This document shows, piece after piece, positions 40,415 to 48,077 of a DNA stretch of 64,000 nucleotides (positions are counted from its first letter, which is position 1; every line of letters begins with the position of its first letter). The stretch spans positions 1 to 64,000 of the IMG/VR virus record IMGVR_UViG_3300025085_000014; one strand, written 5' to 3'. The position numbers and the translations under genes were made by a program. This stretch comes from a virus. Under the pieces are notes generated by a model, which saw only the letters and a list, made by a program, of their open reading frames with translations, was not told the origin of the DNA and ran no database searches.

Positions 40415-40449
40415 TTTGTATATTATACTATAAACTAATTAATAAAATT
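40415..40449 (+). promoter_or_regulatory. TTTGTATATTA motif before the AT-hook gene
   Basis: Third exact copy of the 11-mer (40415-40425), followed by TACTATAAAC. It lies in the 63-base gap between two genes and ends 24 bases before the ATG at 40450. Confidence 0.45.
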
Positions 40450-40716
40450 ATGATCACAAAAATATTAAGTGCAATCTGGAATTTCTCATTAAAAAAAGGA
40501 TGGGACTGGGTATGGTCTAAAACAACTGTAGATGAGAAGGCTATAGCTGTTGTTAAGGAAACTAAACGTAGAGCTAAAAGAGTATCAGAAGAAATTTCTG
40601 ATGTAGGTCAAGAGCTTAAAGAAGCAGCAATACAATCAAAAGATATTGTAAGTGCAGCTGCAGGTAAAAAGCGTAAGGGTAGACCAGCCGGTAGCAAAAA
40701 CAAAACAAAAAAATAA
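40450..40716 (+). CDS. small basic protein with AT-hook-like C-terminus
   Basis: An 88-residue protein. The N-terminus is Trp-rich and amphipathic (IWNFSLKKGWDWVWSK). The middle is a charged helix with a VSEEISDVGQELKEA heptad pattern, and the C-terminal 15 residues are KKRKGRPAGSKNKTKK, an AT-hook-like GRP core flanked by basic residues that would bind the minor groove of AT-rich DNA. Its stop overlaps the start of the holin-like gene (TAATG). It may bind DNA or another polyanion; a packaging or membrane-associated role cannot be told from sequence. Confidence 0.6.
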   Translation: MITKILSAIWNFSLKKGWDWVWSKTTVDEKAIAVVKETKRRAKRVSEEISDVGQELKEAAIQSKDIVSAAAGKKRKGRPAGSKNKTKK

Positions 40717-41177
40717 TGAGTGATAAGCCTAAAAAGAAGTTCAAAGAAACTAAAGTAGGAAAGTTTTTAGCTAAAATTGCTCCTAGTATATTAGGTGTAG
40801 CAGGAGATTTACTTCCTGATGCAGGTGTTTTGGGTATTGTAAAGAATCTTATTGAAAAAGATGAGACAATTGCACCAGAAGACAAAGCAGCTGCTTTAGA
40901 ACAAGTTAGGTCTATGTATGAACTAGAAGTTCAAGATAGAGACTCAGCAAGAAATAGAGAGATAGAAGTTAAAAAAACAGGTAGTAAAGACTTTATGATG
41001 CTTGCTACTGGTTTAGTTGGTCTATTCTCTTTTGTGTTTATTATATATGCAGTGGTGTATGAACCAACTGTATTAGAAAACGATTTATTTGTACATCTTA
41101 TGGGGATGGTAGAAGGTGTTGTTATTAGTAACATCTTTGCTTATTACTATGGGACAAGTGCACAAGACAGAAAATAA
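40716..41177 (+). CDS. holin-like membrane protein
   Basis: A 153-residue protein resembling the 3TM holin superfamily. An amphipathic N-terminus (FLAKIAPSILGVAGDLLPDAGVLGIV, residues about 18-43) precedes a charged helix that contains the family-typical phrase YELEVQDRDSARNREIE (residues 69-85). Two membrane segments follow: FMMLATGLVGLFSFVFIIYAVV (about 91-112) and LFVHLMGMVEGVVISNIFAYYYG (about 125-147). The C-terminus is short and charged. Holins of this type time lysis by permeabilising the inner membrane. No separate soluble endolysin lies next to it; the wall hydrolase is the virion protein at 4765. It overlaps both neighbours by one base. Confidence 0.72.
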   Translation: MSDKPKKKFKETKVGKFLAKIAPSILGVAGDLLPDAGVLGIVKNLIEKDETIAPEDKAAALEQVRSMYELEVQDRDSARNREIEVKKTGSKDFMMLATGLVGLFSFVFIIYAVVYEPTVLENDLFVHLMGMVEGVVISNIFAYYYGTSAQDRK

Positions 41178-41323
41178 TGGGTGATTGGACATTAGAAATT
41201 GCATTTCATTGGCCACATGATAGACTAGCTTTAGGCTGGGAGATAATGAGACCCGATGACAAATATGATTACACTACTATAAAAGTGTTTTTATTAATAA
41301 CAACATTAACATTAGACTATTAA
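41177..41323 (+). CDS. 48-residue protein, unrecognised
   Basis: A short ORF (MGDWTLEIAFHWPHDR...) whose ATG overlaps the stop of the holin-like gene (TAATG) and which ends one base before the next ATG. This perfect packing supports it as a gene. It has an amphipathic start with Trp and His, a central GWEIMRPDDKYDY phrase, and a hydrophobic C-terminal third (IKVFLLITTLTLDY) that could be a beta strand pair or a membrane-contacting segment. I recall similar very small proteins in marine phages but cannot name a family. Confidence 0.65.
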   Translation: MGDWTLEIAFHWPHDRLALGWEIMRPDDKYDYTTIKVFLLITTLTLDY

Positions 41324-41324
41324 A

Positions 41325-41570
41325 ATGGGATACGGAAAAACAAAAAAATACAAAGCAGGTGCTGAGCTAAAAGCAATACCATTTGATAATAAAGGATTAC
41401 CTAAATTATCAAAAGAAGTACGCAACAACATGGGATATATGAAAGCTGGTGGTGAAAAATTACTATCTAAAATGACTTATGGAGGTGGTATAGACATGTC
41501 TAATAAAGTAGTTAAAGCAATGCGATTGGGTAGTGAAGTATATAGTGGTCCAAAAAAAACTAAAAAATAA
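41325..41570 (+). CDS. small lysine-rich protein, unrecognised
   Basis: An 81-residue basic protein (YGKTKKYKAGAELKAIPFDN at the start, SGPKKTKK at the end). Gly and Lys dominate, with GGGID and MRLGSEVYSG phrases. It has no membrane segment or catalytic motif. It starts one base after the 48-residue gene and ends 3 bases before the first fibre gene. It is one of five short Lys-rich proteins in this block, which may be minor virion components. Confidence 0.6.
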   Translation: MGYGKTKKYKAGAELKAIPFDNKGLPKLSKEVRNNMGYMKAGGEKLLSKMTYGGGIDMSNKVVKAMRLGSEVYSGPKKTKK

Positions 41571-41573
41571 AAA

Positions 41574-43445
41574 ATGAATATACTAACTGACATATTAAGT
41601 CTCTTTAAAAGAAAAAAAATAGTTAAGGCTGCTAAACCTGAAGACTTAATTGTTCTTGGAATACATGAGAAACCTGATATGTTAGGTGTAGCATCTCCAG
41701 TTCCCTATAAGTCTGTAAAGCTAATTAAAGTTAAAGATTTAATTACTGGTACTCCTGGTGGAGGGGAAGCATGTACTCATATAAATCTTACAAATAACGG
41801 AAATAAAAAACCACATTTTGTTTTTAAACAACAAACAAGCAATCCTTGTGAAGTTACTTATAGAGCATTAACTACTACAGGTAATAACATTAATATTGAG
41901 ACTAATCTTAATGAATTGGTTTTTTCTACTGAAGGTGAACCTAATACAGCTGAAAATGTAGGAAGCGGAGTTGGTGTTTATAAAGATAAGGTTGGAGAAT
42001 CATTAAGATTTAAATCATTAGTACCAGGTGATGGTATTATTATAGATGATGCAAATGAGGAAATAAAAATTACTTGTACTGGTGGTGGAAGTGAAGGCCC
42101 ACAAGGACCTAAAGGTGATCCTGGTCAAGACGGTGCTGACGGTCAAGACGGTCAAGACGGTGCTAAAGGAGACCAAGGTATCCAAGGAGAACAAGGAGAA
42201 CAAGGACCACAAGGAGATCAGGGTATTCAAGGTGAACAAGGTATACAAGGAGAACCTGGTCAAGATGGTACTGGTAGTAATACTACATATGACTTTGGAT
42301 CTGCAGGTGTTGCAGGAAATATTAATTTTGCACTAACTGGTTCAGATGCAACTAATGACGTAGTGTCAATGCAAGCTGGTCCAAACATTACTTTAACAGA
42401 TAACGGTAGTAATACATTTACTATTGAAGCTGCTGGTGGTGGTGGTAGTGGTCTATGGACTGCTATTGGAAATGACATTTACAATAACAATTCAAATACA
42501 GTAGTAATAGGTGAAACTAACGAAGCAACAGATACAACTGCGGCTTTAGAAGTGCACGGTAGAATATCAATAGTAGATCCAATAAATAGATTTAATACAT
42601 TTATTGGATTTAACTCTGGTGCTAACCAAAACACCATTGAGCCCGGAGTAAATAATACTGCTGTGGGTCATGAGGCACAAAGAGAGCTTACAACTGGAAG
42701 TAATAATACAGCTTTAGGTCGTTATGCACACGCTCTAAATGAAACTGGTAGTGCAAATATAGCCATTGGTCCTAATGCTATGGCTAAAAGCATAAGCTCT
42801 AGTCAAAATGTAGCCATTGGTCTGAGTTCAATGACTAATAATTTAGTAGGTGACGAAAATGTAGCCGTTGGTAATGGAGTTATGCAATATCTAGTTGAAT
42901 CTAGTTTCAATACAGCTGTAGGTACACAAGCATTACACCGTATATTAAGTGAACATAATACAGCTCTAGGTTATGAAGCAGGAGAATGGTTTACAACTGG
43001 TAAAAATAATACAATTATTGGTAGTAATGCAGGATCAAGACTTAATGGACAAAGCGGCTATAATGGTGACAGAAATATACTTATAGGGGAATTTGCTGGT
43101 ACAGAAATCAATATTGGTCAGAGTTGTATTATGATAGGATCTTATACAACTTCAAGTAATAGCGTAGCCGTTGATTCAATTAATCAAATAGTTATAGGAA
43201 ATGATGCAATCTCTAAAGGAGATAATACGGTTGTTTTAGGTAATACTTCTATTGAAGAAACACATCTAAGAGGAGTTGTAGTATTAGAAGGATATACATT
43301 TGCTAATTTACCTACAAGCCCTGTAGTAGGTATGAGAACTTATTTAACTAATTCTGTACCACCTACTTATTATCAGCCTGCTGTTGGTGGTGGAAATTTA
43401 AAGGTACCAGTATTTTATGATGGTAATCAGTGGCTGTGGGCATAA
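41574..43445 (+). CDS. trimeric fibre with collagen-like shaft and YadA-like head repeats
   Basis: A 623-residue receptor-binding or decoration fibre. Residues 1-58 form a short module (MNILTDILSLFKRKK...VKLIKVKDLI) shared with the proteins at 43472 and 44387, probably a docking segment. Residues 175-232 are 19 uninterrupted Gly-X-Y triplets, which fold as a collagen-like triple helix. Residues about 355-560 hold about a dozen repeats of roughly 17 residues with the pattern NTAVGxxA / NxAIGxxA, as in the left-handed parallel beta-roll of YadA-type trimeric adhesin heads. The C-terminus (GGGNLKVPVFYDGNQWLWA) matches a tip phrase common in phage fibres. All these elements are trimeric. Family assignments are by visible repeats. 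Confidence 0.85.
   Translation: MNILTDILSLFKRKKIVKAAKPEDLIVLGIHEKPDMLGVASPVPYKSVKLIKVKDLITGTPGGGEACTHINLTNNGNKKPHFVFKQQTSNPCEVTYRALTTTGNNINIETNLNELVFSTEGEPNTAENVGSGVGVYKDKVGESLRFKSLVPGDGIIIDDANEEIKITCTGGGSEGPQGPKGDPGQDGADGQDGQDGAKGDQGIQGEQGEQGPQGDQGIQGEQGIQGEPGQDGTGSNTTYDFGSAGVAGNINFALTGSDATNDVVSMQAGPNITLTDNGSNTFTIEAAGGGGSGLWTAIGNDIYNNNSNTVVIGETNEATDTTAALEVHGRISIVDPINRFNTFIGFNSGANQNTIEPGVNNTAVGHEAQRELTTGSNNTALGRYAHALNETGSANIAIGPNAMAKSISSSQNVAIGLSSMTNNLVGDENVAVGNGVMQYLVESSFNTAVGTQALHRILSEHNTALGYEAGEWFTTGKNNTIIGSNAGSRLNGQSGYNGDRNILIGEFAGTEINIGQSCIMIGSYTTSSNSVAVDSINQIVIGNDAISKGDNTVVLGNTSIEETHLRGVVVLEGYTFANLPTSPVVGMRTYLTNSVPPTYYQPAVGGGNLKVPVFYDGNQWLWA
42096..42269 (+). repeat. collagen-like Gly-X-Y repeat region
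   Basis: Nineteen consecutive Gly-X-Y codon triplets, mostly GPQ, GDQ, GEQ and GQD, encode the shaft of the fibre. The DNA is locally repetitive (ggtcaagac and aaggagaacaagg units) and richer in G than its surroundings, so it is a candidate for length variation. Confidence 0.9.
42647..43250 (+). repeat. YadA-like head repeats (about 17 residues each)
   Basis: Degenerate tandem units around the core NTAxGxxA (NNTAVGHEA, NNTALGRYA, ANIAIGPNA, QNVAIGLSS, ENVAVGNGV, FNTAVGTQA, HNTALGYEA, NNTIIGSNA and others). The spacing suits a beta-roll, and the DNA-level similarity between units is low, so the repeats are old. Confidence 0.8.
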
Positions 43446-43471
43446 ACAATAAAAAATAAAAAGATTAAGTG

Positions 43472-43696
43472 ATGAATTTATTACAAGACATATTAGGATT
43501 AATATCAAGAAATAAAAAAGTAAAGCCTGTTGACACAGATGTACTACCTATTGGTAGATATAAGACTTCAAAAGAAATACTGAAGCCTAAACCTGAGATG
43601 AAAACAAATTTAGTTTCTTTAAAAGAATTAAAAGAATACATTAATTCTGAAGTAGAAACAAGAATAAAAGCTTTAGAAGATTTAAATCAAATGTAA
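43472..43696 (+). CDS. stand-alone fibre-docking module protein
   Basis: A 74-residue protein from the ATG at 43472 (a GTG sits one codon upstream). It reads MNLLQDILGLISRNKKVKPV, then PIGRYKT...PKPEMKTNLVSLKELKEYI. It matches the N-terminal modules of both fibres: MNxLxDILxLxxRxKxxK, then a Gly-containing segment, then PxxKxxxVxLxxLKxxI. It ends with a helical tail instead of a fibre. It could be an assembly adaptor or an independent subunit filling the same docking site, or the remnant of a lost fibre gene. The similarity is visible by eye; the role is inferred. Confidence 0.65.
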   Translation: MNLLQDILGLISRNKKVKPVDTDVLPIGRYKTSKEILKPKPEMKTNLVSLKELKEYINSEVETRIKALEDLNQM

Positions 43697-43699
43697 GAT

Positions 43700-43912
43700 A
43701 TGGCACTTAAAAGAAAAAAAACAACAACTAAAAAGAAAAGTACAGTCAACTCATCTGGGAATTATACAAAGCCTGGAATGAGAAAAGCTTTGTTTAATAG
43801 AATTAAAGCAGGTAGTAAAGGTGGAGCACCAGGACAATGGTCCGCACGTAAAGCTCAAATGCTTGCTAAGCGTTACAAAGCTAACGGTGGAGGCTATAAG
43901 ACTAAAAAATAA
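43700..43912 (+). CDS. small basic protein of a marine-phage family
   Basis: A 70-residue Lys/Arg-rich protein. After a KKKTTTKKKSTVNSSG leader it has a compact conserved-looking core: YTKPGMRKALFNRIKAG, SKGGAPGQWSARKAQML, AKRYKANGGGYK. I recall this core in marine phages, where it can be joined to a DUF5872-like domain in one protein. Here that second domain is a separate gene at 44126. The Trp plus basic pattern suggests nucleic-acid binding, but function is unknown. Confidence 0.65.
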   Translation: MALKRKKTTTKKKSTVNSSGNYTKPGMRKALFNRIKAGSKGGAPGQWSARKAQMLAKRYKANGGGYKTKK

Positions 43913-44139
43913 TGAAAGATCTTACACTAAATATTGGTAATATAATTTGGATCATAGGTATAATATTTACTATGGGTATTGCATATAGTCAAATAGCACA
44001 ATTATCTGATGATATTGTAGTTATAGAAGCTAGACTAGAAAAAAAGATAAAATTAATAAATGAGTGTGAAGATAAAATAGTTGCATTAGAAAAAGAATTA
44101 ATAGCTATTAATGTAAAATTATGTGATGGCAAAAACTAA
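43912..44139 (+). CDS. small membrane-anchored coiled-coil protein
   Basis: A 75-residue protein whose ATG overlaps the previous stop (TAATG). Residues 8-24 (IGNIIWIIGIIFTMGIA) form one membrane helix. Residues 28-70 form a coiled coil (LSDDIVVIEARLEKKI...VALEKELIAINVKL) with two cysteines. The layout resembles the 40078 product, and it may belong with it as a lysis or tail-membrane component. No lipobox is present, so it is not an outer-membrane spanin. Confidence 0.6.
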   Translation: MKDLTLNIGNIIWIIGIIFTMGIAYSQIAQLSDDIVVIEARLEKKIKLINECEDKIVALEKELIAINVKLCDGKN

Positions 44140-44368
44140 ACAACAAAAAAGTCTGACTAGATGGACAAAGCAAAAGTGGACAACTGCTTCAGGTAAAAAG
44201 AGTTCTGAAACAGGAGAAGTTTATGCACCAAAAAAAACTATTGCTAAATTAAAAAGTACTAAAAAAGGTAAAGCTAAATTAGCAGCAGCAAATAAAAAGA
44301 AAAGAGCAGCTACCAAAAAAGGCAAACAGCATGCTAAGCATGGCCTTCACAAAGGTAAAAAAAGATAA
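44126..44368 (+). CDS. DUF5872-like small basic protein
   Basis: An 80-residue protein from ATG 44126 (a GTG codon precedes it in frame), overlapping the previous gene by 14 bases. The sequence SLTRWTKQKWTTASGKKSS, then ETGEVYAPKKTIAKL, is what I recall as DUF5872. In that family a W-x5-W-T-x-S-G-K core is followed by a Lys/Ala-rich basic tail. The C-terminus here ends AKHGLHKGKKR. Function is not known for the family; a nucleic-acid-binding or virion role is plausible from charge. Confidence 0.65.
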   Translation: MAKTKQQKSLTRWTKQKWTTASGKKSSETGEVYAPKKTIAKLKSTKKGKAKLAAANKKKRAATKKGKQHAKHGLHKGKKR

Positions 44369-44386
44369 AAATAAAAATAGATCATT

Positions 44387-47317
44387 ATGAACTTTATACA
44401 AGAAGTCTTAAATCTTTTAGATAGAAAACAAGACAAAAAAGAACTCGAACTAAAAAGAGACTATTTTGAATTTGGTAGAACAAAACCAAGTAGTGTAGGT
44501 AATCCATTATATTCACCTAAAATGACTCCTCATGCCATTCGGTATGATGATTTAAAGTGTAATATTATATCAGGCTTGGTAAGTGGTACAGGTACAGAAC
44601 ATACTTTACCTGTATTTTCAACAACAGATCCTAATAATTGTGATGTACAAACTATTATAGATTCAGTGTTTAGTCAATCGGCTGATGCAGAATTAGGTAT
44701 AGTAAATGCAAACTTGTTAGTAAGAGGTAATACTGAAATTGAAGGTGATCTATTAGTACGCGGTGTACAAACTATTATTGAATCTACTATAGTAGAAATA
44801 GCAGATAATATTATTGAACTTAATACTCAAGGAGCAGATGTTGATGCTGGCTTTTCAGTTGGAACAGTTAACGGTTTAAAAACATTTGGTTGGGATGCAA
44901 CTAACCTTTTATGGAATACATTTAAGGAAAGTTTAATGACTAAAGACATTATTATCAATGCAAATTTAATAATGGATAATGAGGAAATTAGTCTTATCAC
45001 TAACTCAGTAGAAGGATTGGCGTCAGAACCATTTGATTATGCCATTCCTACAACTTTAGCCGTAATTAAATATGTTGATGAAAATATTGGTGGCTCTGAT
45101 TATCAGATTGTCCCATTTGATTCAGGAACAGATCCTTTTGGGCTTATTGGATTGACAAAAGATGGTGTTCAAGATAGTGTATTTAAAGTTGTAGGAGATG
45201 ATTGGATTTTACCAAGCTCTAATAATACTGAATTAAATATAAAACATGCAGAACAAACAGTTCTTGGAACAAATAAAGAAATAGACTTAAACAATGGTGA
45301 TTCGTTTAATGTCAGAGGTTATGCATTTGATGCAGCTGGACATATTATTCAAACTGATGATGTAACATATACATTAGATCTTACAGGATTAGGTTCTCCA
45401 GTAATGACATCTACTGTTACCGGAACGGGTAAACTTTGGGATGATACTGTTCAAGTAGAAGATGCTCTTCCAGTAAGTGCTGAACCTTTAAGAACATATG
45501 GTATACAATTTAATGAGGCATCACAATTAGTTGTTAATGTGCCATGGGTTGAAGGATCAGGTGGCTCTATTGTAATAGGTAACCCAGGTAACCCTACAGA
45601 AGATCTAACTTCTATAAGTATAGATGGTACTGTTTATGGTATTCCAGGTGTGCCAGCAAATATAGTTGAGACAGTAGACACACAAAATGGTACATACATT
45701 GATATGACACCAACAGGTGCTGTAGATGGAGATGTTGTTGTAACAGCAGAATTATCGGCTGTAGATGGTACAGATACTTCAGGTTTATTCTTAAGTAAAG
45801 ATAATGTATGGTCAGCAATTCCAGGAGGAAACCCAGGAACTGTAACTAGTGTTGGTTTAAGTACAGATATTGCAGCTTTCCAAGTTGCAAACTCTCCTGT
45901 AACAGATAACGGAACAATAGAATTAAATCTAAACGGAGGAACTGAAGGACAATTTTTAAGACAAGACGGAAATTGGGCAACAATCCCAGGAGGTAATGCA
46001 GGAACAGTAACTTTAGTTGAAGCTTCAACTGCAGGTGATGCTTTAGATGTAGCAGTAGCAGATGCAACTACTACACCATCAATATCACTTACATGGGCAG
46101 GAAATGATACTGAATATATAGATGGTGCAGGTAATTTAAAAGACTTCCCTACTGTAGGTAGCATGTCTAGTTGGACAGTTAAAGATGGTACAGCATTAGG
46201 ACCAGTATTAGATCAAGCAGAAGTTCAGTTTGTAGGTGATGATAAAATTACTACAAAATTAACAGATAATTCAGGTAACTATATACTTAGTGTTGATCAT
46301 GATGATACAGAAAGAATAGATCAAACTAACCAGTTATCTCCAGCATTTGGAGATACTTTTAAAGTAGTAGATTCTATTACACAAGATGATCAAGGACACC
46401 CTACAGAAGTAACTTTTTTAGACATTACTTTACCAACTCCAGGACCAAGTGGTGCAACAGAAGCATTTAAAACAATTAAAGTAGATAATGCAATTACTAC
46501 TATACCAGCTCAAGATGATGTAGTAGCTGATTCAGCAACAGATACTGTTGGATATAAAGGAGGCCGTCAGATTAGTATAACAACAAATGCAACTAATGAT
46601 ACAATTCAGTGGGACTATAACCGTACTTTTATTATTGGAGGTGGTCTTTTAGAAGATGCTGATGGAGCACTTGGAATGGAAGAAGTAATCCTTCAAGAAA
46701 CTAATTCAACCAAAAAACTAGCTAATGGAGATTCTTTTGCCGTTGAAGATGTAACTTATAATGATAAAGGACAAGCAACTACAAGAGAGACTACAACATA
46801 TGAATTAGATATTAGTGGTTTAGGCGGTGGTACAACAAACTGTACTTTTGGTGTTGTCTTTTCAGATAAACTTGTTGGAATTTCAGGTGGTACACCAGCC
46901 CTACCTAGGCCAATTGTTCCAGTTTCTGGTACTGCATTTGGTTTTAAAAATACTAGTGGAGAAACAAGACATTATGCTATAACTTATAGTTTAACAATTA
47001 GAGGCCAGGCTGCTGCAAATTTTTATAGATTTGAAACTGGTTTATCTGCAAGTGATACACCTAACAATAGTAAAGTTCAATTAATTAACTTTCCAGTACA
47101 GGTATATGCTAATGCAGAAAGCGATTTTACAGTAACACATACTTATTATGCTGCTAATTTAAATGATCAAGAATCTATTGTTGCTACTATAAACGAAATA
47201 TCAGCAGCTCTACCTTGCCCTAAAGCATTTATTGTAGCTGGTAGCATGACAGTTGTAAGTTCTTCATGTGAAGGAGCAACTGAAGGTACTATAGGTCTAC
47301 CAGGTAGAGAAGATTAA
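44387..47317 (+). CDS. long tail fibre protein with repeated beta modules
   Basis: A 976-residue fibre. Residues 1-58 carry the docking module shared with 41574 and 43472 (MNFIQEVLNLLDRKQ...IRYDDLKCNI). Residues about 115-145 (LLVRGNTEIEGDLLVRGVQT) and the following IADNIIELNT phrase are typical of phage fibre shafts. Three or so repeats of the kind GTVTSVGLS...FQVANSPVTDNGTIEL...GQFLRQDGNWATIPGG (about 480-570) are the modular units seen in many fibre proteins. The C-terminal 160 residues form a separate domain that contains cysteines (for example NCTFGVV, PCPKAFIV), probably the receptor-binding tip. It is the second fibre of this block. The fibre call is firm; receptor unknown. Confidence 0.82.
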   Translation: MNFIQEVLNLLDRKQDKKELELKRDYFEFGRTKPSSVGNPLYSPKMTPHAIRYDDLKCNIISGLVSGTGTEHTLPVFSTTDPNNCDVQTIIDSVFSQSADAELGIVNANLLVRGNTEIEGDLLVRGVQTIIESTIVEIADNIIELNTQGADVDAGFSVGTVNGLKTFGWDATNLLWNTFKESLMTKDIIINANLIMDNEEISLITNSVEGLASEPFDYAIPTTLAVIKYVDENIGGSDYQIVPFDSGTDPFGLIGLTKDGVQDSVFKVVGDDWILPSSNNTELNIKHAEQTVLGTNKEIDLNNGDSFNVRGYAFDAAGHIIQTDDVTYTLDLTGLGSPVMTSTVTGTGKLWDDTVQVEDALPVSAEPLRTYGIQFNEASQLVVNVPWVEGSGGSIVIGNPGNPTEDLTSISIDGTVYGIPGVPANIVETVDTQNGTYIDMTPTGAVDGDVVVTAELSAVDGTDTSGLFLSKDNVWSAIPGGNPGTVTSVGLSTDIAAFQVANSPVTDNGTIELNLNGGTEGQFLRQDGNWATIPGGNAGTVTLVEASTAGDALDVAVADATTTPSISLTWAGNDTEYIDGAGNLKDFPTVGSMSSWTVKDGTALGPVLDQAEVQFVGDDKITTKLTDNSGNYILSVDHDDTERIDQTNQLSPAFGDTFKVVDSITQDDQGHPTEVTFLDITLPTPGPSGATEAFKTIKVDNAITTIPAQDDVVADSATDTVGYKGGRQISITTNATNDTIQWDYNRTFIIGGGLLEDADGALGMEEVILQETNSTKKLANGDSFAVEDVTYNDKGQATTRETTTYELDISGLGGGTTNCTFGVVFSDKLVGISGGTPALPRPIVPVSGTAFGFKNTSGETRHYAITYSLTIRGQAAANFYRFETGLSASDTPNNSKVQLINFPVQVYANAESDFTVTHTYYAANLNDQESIVATINEISAALPCPKAFIVAGSMTVVSSSCEGATEGTIGLPGRED

Positions 47318-47319
47318 TA

Positions 47320-47610
47320 ATGGCAAAGAAAAAAGATAGTAGATTAGCAAGAGCAGGGGTCTCTGGGTTTAATAAACCTAAGAGAACCCCTTCTCATCCT
47401 AAAAAGTCTCATATTGTTGTTGCCAAAGAAGGTGATAAGATTAAGACTATCCGCTTTGGTCAAAAAGGTGCAAAGACTGCAGGTAAACCTAAAGCAGGTG
47501 AATCAGCTAAAATGAAAGCTAAACGCAAAAGCTTTAAGGCTAGACACGGTAAGAACATTAAGAAAGGTAAAATGTCTGCAGCTTACTGGGCAGACAAAGT
47601 TAAGTGGTAA
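47320..47610 (+). CDS. DUF6321-like small basic protein
   Basis: A 96-residue, strongly basic protein. RLARAGVSGFNKPKRTPSHP, KSHIVVAKEGDKIKTIRFGQ, and the C-terminal KSFKARHGKNIKKGKMSAAYWADKVKW make a pattern that I recall as DUF6321, frequent in marine phages. Its Trp-terminated basic end suggests a small folded domain. It starts 2 bases after the fibre stop and ends the + strand block 2 bases before the end of a converging gene. Confidence 0.7.
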   Translation: MAKKKDSRLARAGVSGFNKPKRTPSHPKKSHIVVAKEGDKIKTIRFGQKGAKTAGKPKAGESAKMKAKRKSFKARHGKNIKKGKMSAAYWADKVKW

Positions 47611-47612
47611 TA

Positions 47613-48077
47613 CTACTTACCCCACTTATTACGATTAACAAGCATTGATATAATAGAATAATTAGATAGATCTATCCACGAGTCTTCTAGACTTTCATTT
47701 TTAGGATTACGATCTGACTGTACAAGATTCAGTATTCTTTGTATTTTGTCATTGCTACGAAACCATATACCAAGCAAACTCAACTTACGGTTTTCTTTAA
47801 AATCTGTATCTTTACCAAGAGTAATATTTTGTGGTCCGTAATCTAATTGCTTCATACAAAATAGTGCATACTGGTCCTGCTGTATATCTTTAAACTCTTT
47901 TGTTGTCTCAGGGTATAACTCTTCACAAAGTGCTACGGGATCTACAGTGTCTTCTTCCGCAGATTCTTTTATTCTAGATAAATTTGGTTCTTCATATAAA
48001 TGATCACTGTGAGATTCTACAGTGTCTTCTTGTGTGTCACTAAACGGGTGACCAAACGGTTCTATTTTTTTATTCAT
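47613..48077 (-). CDS. Nmad1 / DUF1599-like nucleotide-modification-associated protein
   Basis: A 154-residue protein from the ATG at 48077 (an ATG at 48110 would add 11 residues and a larger overlap). The first 55 residues are acidic and Ser/Thr-rich. From about residue 65 the phrases QYALFCMKQLDYGPQNI, ENRKLSLLGIWFRSNDKIQR and ESLEDSWIDLSNYSIISMLV match what I recall of DUF1599/Nmad1. The family is linked to modified nucleotides and is related to MazG/dUTPase-type all-alpha hydrolases. The metal-binding ESxED...D pattern is present. With MazG-like 50285 it may clean or shape the dNTP pool. Overlaps the upstream gene by 8 bases. Confidence 0.62.
   Translation of the reverse strand: MNKKIEPFGHPFSDTQEDTVESHSDHLYEEPNLSRIKESAEEDTVDPVALCEELYPETTKEFKDIQQDQYALFCMKQLDYGPQNITLGKDTDFKENRKLSLLGIWFRSNDKIQRILNLVQSDRNPKNESLEDSWIDLSNYSIISMLVNRNKWGK

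Noticed and set aside
42018-42336. Open frames on both strands across the collagen tract (Thr/Leu/Ser-rich on -, Lys/Val-rich on +)
   Set aside because: Periodic Gly-X-Y DNA keeps several frames free of stops; the in-frame product explains the region.
45634-46164. 176-codon open frame on the - strand inside the long fibre gene
   Set aside because: It is antisense to a clear fibre coding region with conserved repeats; its Pro/Val/Ser-rich product reflects the reverse complement of those repeats.
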